Positions 1 through 6,679 of a DNA stretch of 41,147 bases are shown here, in pieces. Where the stretch lies: positions 1 to 41,147 of the forward strand of contig CAMIAK010000017.1 of the NCBI GenBank assembly GCA_946222885.1. The letters are read 5' to 3'. Under the pieces are notes generated by a model that worked only from the letters and a program-made list of their open reading frames with translations, searched no databases and was not told the origin of the DNA. Every line of letters begins with the position of its first letter. Position 1 is the stretch's first letter. The position numbers and the translations under genes were made by a program. This stretch comes from an uncultured Nesterenkonia sp. GTDB taxonomy: Bacteria; Actinomycetota; Actinomycetes; Actinomycetales; Micrococcaceae.

Positions 1-43
1 CATTGCACACCTCCACGATCAAGGTGTTGCTACGACCAGTTGA

Positions 44-1030
44 ATCCGGGATGTCCCCGGCGACCCCAAAGGTGAACACACCCCAGTCGCCGAGGCAGTA
101 GGCGGCCGGGCCATCGCCCTGGGCGCAGGATTGGCCAACCGGCTCAACCCCCTGGATGAAGGCCACCGACCCAGCGGCCTCTCAGACGTAGAGTGGGCGA
201 CCACCGTGGCTTCGCGTCGTCGCAGCCTGCTCGGCGCGTTGGCAGAGACCGTGCTGGCCCGGGGGCTGACCCCGTTAGAGCACACCGCCATCGACCTGGC
301 CCTGACCCAGACCGTGGCAGAGAACCAAGTGCCGATCCTGCCCATGGTCGTAGACCGCATCCTCGACCCCTCCGATGACCCCACCGGCCGCCTCGCCGAA
401 GACGGCCGGCTGGTCGGACATGCGATGCGCCGCCTGGTCGCCGGCGACCTCGGGGGTCTCTTCGACGGCCCCTCCACCGTCGAGTTCGACCCGTCGTTGC
501 CGATGATCAGCCTCGACCTCTCCCGGGTGACCGAGAACAGCACGCTGATCTCAGTGCTGATGACCTGTGCCTCCGCGTGGATGGAATCAGCTCTGCTGGA
601 CCCCAACGGGGGCCAACGGTGGGTGGTCTACGACGAAGCCTGGCGACTCATGTCCCACCCGGCACTGCTGCGGCGCATGGATGCCCACTGGCGGCTAGCC
701 CGCCACTACGGCATCGCCAACCTGCTGGTCTTCCATAAGCTCACCGACCTGGACAACGTCGGCGACGCCGGCTCCGCCATGCGCTCCCTCGCCAACTCGC
801 TGTTGGCGAATGCGGAGACCCGGATCGTCTACCGGCAAGAATCCGACCAACTCGGCACCACCGCCCAAACCTTGGGGCTGACCGGCACCGAACAGAAGCT
901 CCTCCCCACCCTCGGGGTCGGGCAGGGGCTCTGGCGGATCAAAGACCGCTCCTTCGTCGTCCAACACCAACTCCACCCCGACGAACTCGCAGCCTTCGAC
1001 ACCACACGCCGCATGACCGGCGAGGCATAA
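44..1030 (+). CDS. VirB4/TraE-like conjugation ATPase, C-terminal part, 5' end broken
   Basis: This is the ATPase domain of a type IV secretion VirB4-like protein, which powers DNA and protein transfer at the inner membrane. After an in-frame stop at 41-43 the frame reads DVPGDPKGE and LNPLDEG, then a Walker B VVYDEAW and a later RIVYRQE segment, all typical of actinobacterial VirB4-like ATPases. Upstream of the stop, frame 3 (from base 3) reads TSTIKVLLR, which resembles the helix after the Walker A motif, so one or more small indels near bases 45-60 appear to have shifted the frame. The expected P-loop lysine is not seen. The first usable start in this frame is TTG at 131, but it lies inside the conserved domain and is unlikely to be a true start. 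The gene is either decayed or affected by sequence error at a contig end. Confidence 0.75.
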   Translation: MRDVPGDPKGEHTPVAEAVGGRAIALGAGLANRLNPLDEGHRPSGLSDVEWATTVASRRRSLLGALAETVLARGLTPLEHTAIDLALTQTVAENQVPILPMVVDRILDPSDDPTGRLAEDGRLVGHAMRRLVAGDLGGLFDGPSTVEFDPSLPMISLDLSRVTENSTLISVLMTCASAWMESALLDPNGGQRWVVYDEAWRLMSHPALLRRMDAHWRLARHYGIANLLVFHKLTDLDNVGDAGSAMRSLANSLLANAETRIVYRQESDQLGTTAQTLGLTGTEQKLLPTLGVGQGLWRIKDRSFVVQHQLHPDELAAFDTTRRMTGEA

Positions 1031-1048
1031 CCGAAAGGTGATCCCGTC

Positions 1049-1090
1049 ATGGTCGATGAGCGCCGTCAGCAACTGTCCCGTAGGGACTAG
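1049..1090 (+). pseudogene. Truncated start of a transfer-region gene
   Basis: An ATG with a good ribosome binding site (GAAAGGTGAT, 1033-1042) follows the ATPase gene by 18 bases and encodes only 13 residues (MVDERRQQLSRRD) before TAG. The stop lies within the ACTAGTGAC 9-mer where the metal-resistance genes begin. The likely reading is the 5' stub of the next transfer gene, cut by insertion of that cassette. It could also be a chance short frame. Confidence 0.35.
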
Positions 1091-1105
1091 TGACAACCCC
1101 GGGGT

Positions 1106-1573
1106 TCATATCTTGGCAAGCGGTAGGCCTATCCATCGGGGAACATGGGCCTTGTACCGGGTGTAGTCCTGTCCGAACTGTGCTTCGAGCGCGGCTTCTT
1201 CGGGTCTGATCTGAGTCCTGTCGATCCAGAGGACGAACCCTGCCACCGGCAGCCAGGATCCAAGGCTTCCGCGCCAGAGCGCGTGAGCGCCGAGAGTCCC
1301 CGCCATGGCCACATACATCGGGTTGCGGCTCACAGCGTTGGGGCCGCTGGTGACTAGCGAGGAGGCCTCGGAGGGGTTGAGGGGGTTCACGGTGGTGCGC
1401 TGCTGCCGGAAACGCGTCACCGAGCTGGCCAACAAGCCGACTGAACCAGTCGCCAGAACGCAGGCGAGGGTTCGGCGTGCTCGGCCTGGTCGAGAGGTAC
1501 CGAGAAGAGTTTGTGCTGCGGCGGAGGCGGCCAGTGCTGCCACCGGTGGGACACGGGGCGGGCTCGATGTCAT
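1106..1573 (-). CDS. Isoprenylcysteine carboxyl methyltransferase (ICMT)-family membrane protein
   Basis: This is a 155-residue membrane protein of the ICMT/PEMT superfamily, methyltransferases with the active site near the membrane. The family signature is in the C-terminal half: GPNAVSRNPMYVA, a hydrophobic stretch, then a PEEAALEAQFGQDYTRYKAHVPRW block. Hydrophobic segments lie near residues 33-52, 87-100 and 105-120. The start has an AGGAG site 4-8 bases upstream, 12 bases after the CDF gene ends, so the two are probably co-transcribed under CmtR. Bacterial members of this family often sit beside metal-efflux genes, but their substrate is generally unknown, and a role in metal tolerance is inferred from context only. 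Confidence 0.8.
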   Translation of the reverse strand: MTSSPPRVPPVAALAASAAAQTLLGTSRPGRARRTLACVLATGSVGLLASSVTRFRQQRTTVNPLNPSEASSLVTSGPNAVSRNPMYVAMAGTLGAHALWRGSLGSWLPVAGFVLWIDRTQIRPEEAALEAQFGQDYTRYKAHVPRWIGLPLAKI

Positions 1574-1585
1574 GCTGGCTCCTGC

Positions 1586-2284
1586 TCAGTTCTGGTGGTG
1601 GTCTGGTTGGGTGAGGTCGTGGAGGACTTCGGTGGGCGCCTCAATATCGCCTCGCCAGGCCTCGATTCCCTCCCTCACAGCGAGCCCGGCGATCACCAGT
1701 GCGGCAATGGAGTCGGCCCAGGCCCATCCGAACAGGCTGTTGAGCAGAAGCCCGATCAACACGGTCCCGGAGAGGTAGATGCACAGCAGCAGCTGTTTGG
1801 CATCGGCCTGGACGCTGGCTGAGCCGAGTTCCTTGCCGGTGCGGAACTCGAACCACGCCAGCGCCGGCATCACAATCAAGCTCAGCGTGGCGATGCCGAT
1901 ACCGACAGGACTGTGATCAACCTCGTCTACACCTGTGAGCGTCAAGATGGCTTCGACGGTGATGTAGGCGGCCAGCAAGAAGAAAGCCGCCCCGATGACT
2001 CGTACGGTGGGCTTCTCCCAGCGTTGAGGGTCTTTGCGTGTGAACTGCCAGGCCACCGCGACGGCGGAGAGCACCTCGATCACGGAGTCCAGCCCGAACC
2101 CGATCAGCGCGGGAGAACCTGCTGCGGCACCAGCGCCGATGGCGACTACGGCTTCAATGACGTTATAGCTGATGGTGAAGGCCACGATGAACCGCACCCG
2201 CCGATTCAGCACCGCACGCCGCTCAGCTGTCAGCGTGGCTATTGACTGACCTGATCTCAGGCCATCGCTCGGGTGGTCGCTCAT
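1586..2284 (-). CDS. CDF-like cation efflux transporter
   Basis: A 232-residue membrane protein resembling the cation diffusion facilitator family, proton antiporters that export divalent metals such as Cd, Zn or Co. Hydrophobic segments are spaced through the protein. The motif GFGLDSVIEVLSAVAVAW (about residues 62-79) corresponds to the metal-site helix, and a second polar pair is in GWAWADSIAALVIAG. The C-terminal cytoplasmic domain of full-length CDF proteins is nearly absent, giving a short form. The ATG overlaps the cmtR stop (ATGA), so the two genes are translationally coupled. With a CmtR regulator beside it, cadmium or lead is the likely substrate; that is inference. Confidence 0.85.
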   Translation of the reverse strand: MSDHPSDGLRSGQSIATLTAERRAVLNRRVRFIVAFTISYNVIEAVVAIGAGAAAGSPALIGFGLDSVIEVLSAVAVAWQFTRKDPQRWEKPTVRVIGAAFFLLAAYITVEAILTLTGVDEVDHSPVGIGIATLSLIVMPALAWFEFRTGKELGSASVQADAKQLLLCIYLSGTVLIGLLLNSLFGWAWADSIAALVIAGLAVREGIEAWRGDIEAPTEVLHDLTQPDHHQN

Positions 2285-2637
2285 GAGGTCTTACCTGATC
2301 CGCAGCAGCCCTCCGGGCACGCCGGATCAAGACACTCAGCACCCTCATCGACTGCCAAGGTGGTCTCCACCAGCGCGTTCAACGCCCTTGACAGGTGAGG
2401 GTCAGCGATCTCATACCGGGTCTGACGTCCCTCCGGCTCAGCGACCACGATCCCGCAATCCCTCAAGCACGCCAGATGATTCGACACATTCGTCCGGGTC
2501 AACTCCAGCTCGCGGGCAAGCTTGGCTGGATAGCCGGGAGCCTCCAGAAGGCAGAGCAGAATCCGAGACCGGGTGGGATCAGCCATCGCACGCCCCAGCC
2601 GGTTCATCACATCAAGACGAGAAGCAACAGTCAGCAC
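2281..2637 (-). CDS. cmtR: CmtR-like ArsR/SmtB-family Cd/Pb-sensing repressor
   Basis: A winged-helix repressor that releases DNA when it binds Cd(II) or Pb(II). The GTG at 2637 gives exactly 118 residues and places cysteines at 57, 61 and 102, the ligand set known for Mycobacterium tuberculosis CmtR; the longer frame starting at 2673 would break this register. The recognition helix region reads LTRTNVSNHLACLRDCG. The C-terminal tail has extra cysteines (CLDPACPEGCC), which could add metal affinity. No ribosome binding site is seen and a -10-like TATGGT ends 6 bases before the GTG, so the message is probably leaderless. It heads the cassette and presumably represses itself, the CDF transporter and the ICMT-like gene. 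Confidence 0.9.
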   Translation of the reverse strand: MLTVASRLDVMNRLGRAMADPTRSRILLCLLEAPGYPAKLARELELTRTNVSNHLACLRDCGIVVAEPEGRQTRYEIADPHLSRALNALVETTLAVDEGAECLDPACPEGCCGSGKTS

Positions 2638-2643
2638 ACACTG

Positions 2644-2682
2644 ACCATACAGCGAGGGATGACTAGTCAGCAACTAGTGACC
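2644..2682 (-). promoter_or_regulatory. Putative cmtR promoter with CTAGT operator repeats
   Basis: On the minus strand, TTGCTG and TATGGT (2649-2644) are separated by 18 bases and sit just before the GTG start, consistent with a leaderless promoter. The palindrome GACTAGTC (2661-2668) and ACTAGT (2673-2678) overlap the -35 region and are suitable for a dimeric ArsR-type repressor. The CmtR binding sequence has not been matched against known sites. Confidence 0.4.
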
Positions 2683-2735
2683 TAACCAGAAGGCTACCTT
2701 CAGTACGCGGGAGGTTGAAGGCGCACCTGGTGGGC

Positions 2736-3311
2736 ATGAGCCGCGACAACACCAGACACCCCTCCCGCCGAACCAAGAAGACCAAGCCCTCAGAGCAGGA
2801 GCTTGATGTTCCGGCGGTGCTGCCTCATGTGGTCATCACTGTCACCGAGCCGACTGGGACTCTGGCGGTCACCGTGGATGGCGAGGACTTCCCCGCACCA
2901 GAAGACACCAGGGCGTGGAGTCGTGCCCGATTCGGTGAGCTGCTGGATGCGGTCACTGAGGACCGGACTCGGACGGTGCGGATCGAGGTCCACGAAACCG
3001 ACGGGTCCACTTTTACTGACATCATCCGCGCCCGCCGCACACCCACCGACACAGACCCCGAGCAGGACCCGTCAGAGTCGGCACGGTCTAAGCCCAGCGG
3101 GAAGCAGGCTGCGGCCACGGTCTCGGGTGAAGGGTTCCTGCCCGGTGAGGACGTGGCTATCGCTGCGGTCATCACCGGTACCACGGCCAATGAGGACGGA
3201 GAGGTCGAGACCCGTCTGACCCGGCGGCAGAAGGCGAATCTGCGTGCTGGTGCCGAGGTGCTGGTCTTTGGACGGTCCTCGGGGACCACGCTGGTGAGGC
3301 GGCTGCCATGA
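2736..3311 (+). CDS. Conserved hypothetical protein of the transfer region
   Basis: A soluble, charged protein of about 191 residues with no recognised domain. The N-terminus is lysine/arginine rich, the middle (PHVVITVTEPTGTLAVTVDG) predicts beta strands, and a polar linker leads to a C-terminal block ending GRSSGTTLVRRLP. It overlaps the coupling-protein gene by 4 bases (ATGA), so the two are co-translated and probably work in the same transfer machinery. The ATG at 2736 is chosen over a TTG at 2715; neither has a clear ribosome binding site. A relaxosome or coupling accessory role is only a guess. Confidence 0.6.
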   Translation: MSRDNTRHPSRRTKKTKPSEQELDVPAVLPHVVITVTEPTGTLAVTVDGEDFPAPEDTRAWSRARFGELLDAVTEDRTRTVRIEVHETDGSTFTDIIRARRTPTDTDPEQDPSESARSKPSGKQAAATVSGEGFLPGEDVAIAAVITGTTANEDGEVETRLTRRQKANLRAGAEVLVFGRSSGTTLVRRLP

Positions 3312-5101
3312 CCCGGGGGATCACTCCGGGGGCACGCCAAGCCGGAGGTATGGGTGATGAGGTCATCAACGCCCTGATCATCCTGCTCATGGTCACCGCG
3401 GGTGTGGCGGTGATCCTGCGTGTTGCTGGCACTGTCGCCGCCTGGATCACCGGCGCAGCACTGCCCGAAGTTGGCCCGGCTGCCGGGCTGGGAGTGTTGT
3501 TCAGCCCTGGTGATCCTGCCAACGCGCTGGCAGCTGAGGGCCTGCACCCGGTGGCCTACTGGGTAACGAGTGGGGTGATGCTCGCGGGGCTGGCGGGGGT
3601 CGGCGCTTGGGTGTGGGTGCGGGTGCGCCGCTGGGGCCAACAGAAACAAGCCGATCCGCATCGACTGGCAGGCACCGCCACCAGCGCCGACATCGCCAAA
3701 GTCGCCACACCAAAAGCACTGTTACGCCGGGCTGAGACGCTGCGGCCTTCTCTGGTCAAGCCCCGCGTCGAGGATGTGGGCTACCTTCTGGGGGCCTCTG
3801 CGGGGAAGCAGGTGTGGGCCTCGGTGGAGGACTCGATCCTGCTGATCGGCCCACCCCGCTCCGGTAAAGGCCTGCATGTGGTCATCAACGCGATCCTGGA
3901 TGCACCCGGGGCAGTAGTCACCACCTCTACCCGGCCGGATAACCTCACCGCCACACTGCGGGCGAGGGAGAAGATCGGCCCGGTAGCGGTCTTCGACCCC
4001 CAACACCTGGCCGAGGGCATCCCGGCTGGTGTGCGCTGGTCACCTATCCGGGGGTGTGAGGACCCGCTGACGGCGATGATCCGGGCCACCGGACTGGCTT
4101 CAGCGACTGGCATGTCCGCTGGCGGGGTCGAATCCGGCGGGTTCTGGGAAGGTAAAACTCGCACTGCCCTCCAATCCCTGCTCCATGCGGCTGCGTTGGA
4201 TCGTCGGTCACCGGCTGAGTTGTTCCGCTGGACTCTGGACCCCTCAGCCGCCGCCGAGGCGGTGACCATCCTCTCCAGCACCCCGAGGGCTGCGACCGGG
4301 TGGGATGACTCGCTGGCCTCGATGCTGGAAGCTGACCCGAAGACCCGGGACTCCATCTGGCAGGGCGTCTCCCTGGCGTTGTCAGCGTTGGCTGATCCTC
4401 GGGTGTTGGATGCGGTCTCACCCAGGGCTGGGGAGGACTTCGACCCCGAACAGTTCATCCAGGACCGGGGCAGCCTGTTCCTGTTGGCCACCGGCGCAGG
4501 AGCCGGAGCCTCAGCCTCTCTGGTGGCGGCGTTCGTGGAAGACCTGGTTGAGACCGCCCGGCGTATGGCCGCCCGGTCACCCGGTGCACGGTTGGAGCCG
4601 CCGCTGTTGTTGGCGCTGGATGAGATCGGCAACCTCGCACCTCTGCCGTCGTTGCCGACGTTGATGGCTGAAGGCGGGGGTACCGGGATCACGACCCTGC
4701 CAGTGCTTCAGTCGTTGGCGCAGGCGCGGGAGAAGTGGTCAGAGAACCAGGCTGGGGCGATCTGGGATGCCGCGATCGTCAAAATCATCCTCGGTGGGGC
4801 CTCGAACTCCCGGGACCTCCAAGACCTCTCCACCCTCATCGGAGAACGCGACGAGTACACCGATTCGACCACCATCGGGGACCACGGCACACGCTCCAAC
4901 CAACGCTCCGTCCGCCGGGTCTCGGTGCTGCCACCAGACCGGATCAGGACTCTGCCCTTCGGCACCGGGGTCACCCTGCTGCGGACCGCACCGCCGATCA
5001 TCACCGACCTGCGCCGCTGGACCGAACGACCCGAGGCCGCTGAGTTGAAGGCCGACCGGGAGCAGATCGAAGCCATGCTCCAACACCACTCAGGCACCTA
5101 A
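3308..5101 (+). CDS. Type IV secretion coupling protein, VirD4/TraG family
   Basis: This 597-residue inner-membrane ATPase would link the DNA-relaxase complex to the transfer channel. Two N-terminal transmembrane stretches (about residues 19-48 and 82-104) precede a RecA-like ATPase domain. Walker A is GPPRSGKG at 181-188 and Walker B is LLLALDEIGN around 433-442, followed by the conserved GTGITTLPVLQSLAQ segment of the TraG/TraM-recognition C-terminal domain. Length is normal for the shorter actinobacterial VirD4 type. It overlaps the preceding hypothetical gene by 4 bases. An alternative ATG at 3350 (MGDEVINALII) has GGAGG too close to be ideal. Confidence 0.9.
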   Translation: MTRGITPGARQAGGMGDEVINALIILLMVTAGVAVILRVAGTVAAWITGAALPEVGPAAGLGVLFSPGDPANALAAEGLHPVAYWVTSGVMLAGLAGVGAWVWVRVRRWGQQKQADPHRLAGTATSADIAKVATPKALLRRAETLRPSLVKPRVEDVGYLLGASAGKQVWASVEDSILLIGPPRSGKGLHVVINAILDAPGAVVTTSTRPDNLTATLRAREKIGPVAVFDPQHLAEGIPAGVRWSPIRGCEDPLTAMIRATGLASATGMSAGGVESGGFWEGKTRTALQSLLHAAALDRRSPAELFRWTLDPSAAAEAVTILSSTPRAATGWDDSLASMLEADPKTRDSIWQGVSLALSALADPRVLDAVSPRAGEDFDPEQFIQDRGSLFLLATGAGAGASASLVAAFVEDLVETARRMAARSPGARLEPPLLLALDEIGNLAPLPSLPTLMAEGGGTGITTLPVLQSLAQAREKWSENQAGAIWDAAIVKIILGGASNSRDLQDLSTLIGERDEYTDSTTIGDHGTRSNQRSVRRVSVLPPDRIRTLPFGTGVTLLRTAPPIITDLRRWTERPEAAELKADREQIEAMLQHHSGT

Positions 5102-5131
5102 CCCTGTCCGGGGTCGTGGCTTGGGTGGCGG

Positions 5132-5174
5132 GGTGCACCTGTCTGGCAGAGGCCACCTGCACCAGGCGGTGGCC
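5132..5174 (+). other. Overlapping inverted repeats in the SSB leader
   Basis: GGTGCA (5132-5137) pairs with TGCACC (5158-5163), and GGCCACC (5151-5157) pairs with GGTGGCC (5168-5174). The two pairings cannot form at once. They lie in the 96-base gap between the coupling-protein gene and ssb, 23 bases before the ssb start. A terminator or attenuator role is possible, but high GC makes such pairings common. Confidence 0.3.
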
Positions 5175-5197
5175 GTGGCACATAAGGAGCCCTGGTC

Positions 5198-5644
5198 ATG
5201 GCGATCCATACCCAGCAGTCATTCTCCGGTTTCATCGCCTCAGCACCGCAGCTGAGCTACACCGAAAACGGTGACCCGCGCCTGTTCGTCAAGGTCGGCA
5301 AGGAGCACTACCAGCGCGAAGCCGATGGGTCGTTCACTCAGAAGGACCCCACCTTCCACAACCTGGTGGCCTTCAAGGCCGCCGCCGAACAGGGCCATGA
5401 ACGTCTGGCCAAGGGCGACAAGATCATCGCCGAAGGCTACGTACGCGAATACGAATACACCGACGCCAACGGACTGACCGCTCCCGGGGAAGAGTTCGTA
5501 GCCCGCCGGATCGGTCACGACATGGCCCGCACCCGCTACGAGGTGGACCGCACGCCTCGCCGCAGTGTCGAGCGAGACGCCGCCGGGTTCGAGGCACCCC
5601 AGCGGCGGAACCCGCAGTCCGAACCTCCCAACCTCAGCCTCTGA
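5198..5644 (+). CDS. ssb: Single-stranded DNA-binding protein of the element
   Basis: A 148-residue OB-fold SSB. It begins MAIHTQQSFSGFIASAPQ, followed by GDPRLFVKVGKEHYQ and a FHNLVAFKAAAEQ strand that corresponds to the usual W/F-x-x-V-x-x-F segment, then GDKIIAEGYVREYEY. The tail after residue 115 is basic and disordered and lacks the acidic DDIPF tip of chromosomal SSB, as is common for mobile-element copies. A strong AAGGAG site lies 10 bases before the ATG. It would coat transferred single strands; neighbours are conjugation genes. Confidence 0.9.
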   Translation: MAIHTQQSFSGFIASAPQLSYTENGDPRLFVKVGKEHYQREADGSFTQKDPTFHNLVAFKAAAEQGHERLAKGDKIIAEGYVREYEYTDANGLTAPGEEFVARRIGHDMARTRYEVDRTPRRSVERDAAGFEAPQRRNPQSEPPNLSL

Positions 5645-5666
5645 AACCGGCCAGGAGGCCAGAGCT

Positions 5667-6278
5667 GTGAACCAACACACCCCACACGACCCGGGGCCGG
5701 AGGACTACCAGGCCCCCGGCACCTATGACACGGCCTATGACGAACCGGACCCCGGCTTTGAGCCAGGTTTCGACCCCGGTGGTGACCTTCCTGAACCGCC
5801 GAAGCCGATCAACTGGAACCTGCTCTCCGCCGATGACCTGGAGGCTGAATGGCTGGAACTGAACAAGTGGGTCCATTGGCTGCGGCGGACCTACGGACTG
5901 CCAGCCAGTGTGATCCCACCGTTCTGGCACCACCACCCCGAACTGGTATGGGAACTCTCCGCCCTACACCTGCACTGGCTCGGGGCCTATGACCCCGAAC
6001 AGAACGCCTCAGCGCCGATTGGGTGGCACCGGGACTTCGCAGACACCAGAGCCCGGCTACGCGAGTGGGTCGCAGCCTCCGGCACCCGTCTGGACCGGGA
6101 CCGGCCCACCCGCCAGACCTCCTGGCCCGGAGAAGACCCCGCCCCACCAGTAGAAGACCTCACCATCGAAGACCGCGAAAGCGAGTTCGTGGACTTCATG
6201 ATGGCCCAAGTCGCACAACGACGCCAAGCCGAAGACGAGTTCTTCCGCCACCTCGACGACCAGGCAGGAGGCCCGTGA
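5667..6278 (+). CDS. DUF4913 domain-containing protein
   Basis: A 203-residue protein with a proline/aspartate-rich disordered N-terminus (about residues 1-60) and a tryptophan-rich core (EWLELNKWVHWLRRTYG, then PPFWHHHPELVWELSALHLHW, then WHRDFADTRARLREWV) typical of DUF4913, a family found on actinobacterial conjugative elements and phages. The function is unknown. The GTG at 5667 is chosen because AGGAGG lies 8 bases upstream; the longer frame from 5565 overlaps ssb. It overlaps the next small gene by one base. Confidence 0.75.
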   Translation: MNQHTPHDPGPEDYQAPGTYDTAYDEPDPGFEPGFDPGGDLPEPPKPINWNLLSADDLEAEWLELNKWVHWLRRTYGLPASVIPPFWHHHPELVWELSALHLHWLGAYDPEQNASAPIGWHRDFADTRARLREWVAASGTRLDRDRPTRQTSWPGEDPAPPVEDLTIEDRESEFVDFMMAQVAQRRQAEDEFFRHLDDQAGGP

Positions 6279-6493
6279 TGAGCCAGACCTCGGACCGCTT
6301 GCCTGACCGGATGCGGGAGCTGCGCGTGGAAGCCCAACCGCGACAGACCCCGGACCTGCACCGGCTGGCCCAAGTGTTCATCGGCATGGCCCTGGACCGC
6401 GCCCGCACCACCGACACTGACCAGCAGACCGGCGATGACTCCGACACCACAGTAGAGGCGGACACGGAGCCCGGAGTAGAATCCGACATGTAA
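6278..6493 (+). CDS. Small hypothetical protein
   Basis: A 71-residue protein starting at the ATG that overlaps the previous stop (TGATG). An amphipathic helix DLHRLAQVFIGMALDRA is followed by a strongly acidic tail. No domain is recognised. Tight coupling to the DUF4913 gene suggests a shared role on the element. Confidence 0.55.
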   Translation: MSQTSDRLPDRMRELRVEAQPRQTPDLHRLAQVFIGMALDRARTTDTDQQTGDDSDTTVEADTEPGVESDM

Positions 6494-6501
6494 GAAGCCA
6501 G

Positions 6502-6581
6502 CAGCCGAACACGGTTCGGCTGTCGGTGCGCAGTCATGTCTGGCCCATAGGGCTTACTTCGACAGGCTCCACCCAGCCTGT
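6502..6581. repeat. Two inverted repeats upstream of the integrase
   Basis: A perfect 9-bp inverted repeat with a 3-base loop, CAGCCGAAC-ACG-GTTCGGCTG (6502-6522), follows the small hypothetical gene. A second, ACAGGCT...AGCCTGT (6562-6568 and 6575-6581), lies downstream. The first can act as a terminator for the transfer operon although no T-run follows; the second may be a regulatory site for the integrase. The gap 6494-6679 holds no gene. Confidence 0.4.
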
Positions 6582-6679
6582 TGATGTCGTGTTTCCCGTT
6601 TACGAGTCGCACCGCACCAGCGGCATCCCATGGTGCTGCTCGTGTTGGCCCCGCCCGTATCGGGGAAGGAAACACGACA

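Larger units (their letters stand above)
1086..2681. mobile_element. Cadmium/lead-type cassette bounded by a 9-bp direct repeat
   Basis: Three minus-strand genes (cmtR, CDF transporter, ICMT-like) lie against the direction of the surrounding plus-strand transfer genes. The 9-mer ACTAGTGAC occurs at 1086-1094 and again at 2673-2681, one copy at each end. This could be a target duplication, but the right copy also overlaps the presumed CmtR operator. No transposase is present. Confidence 0.35.
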
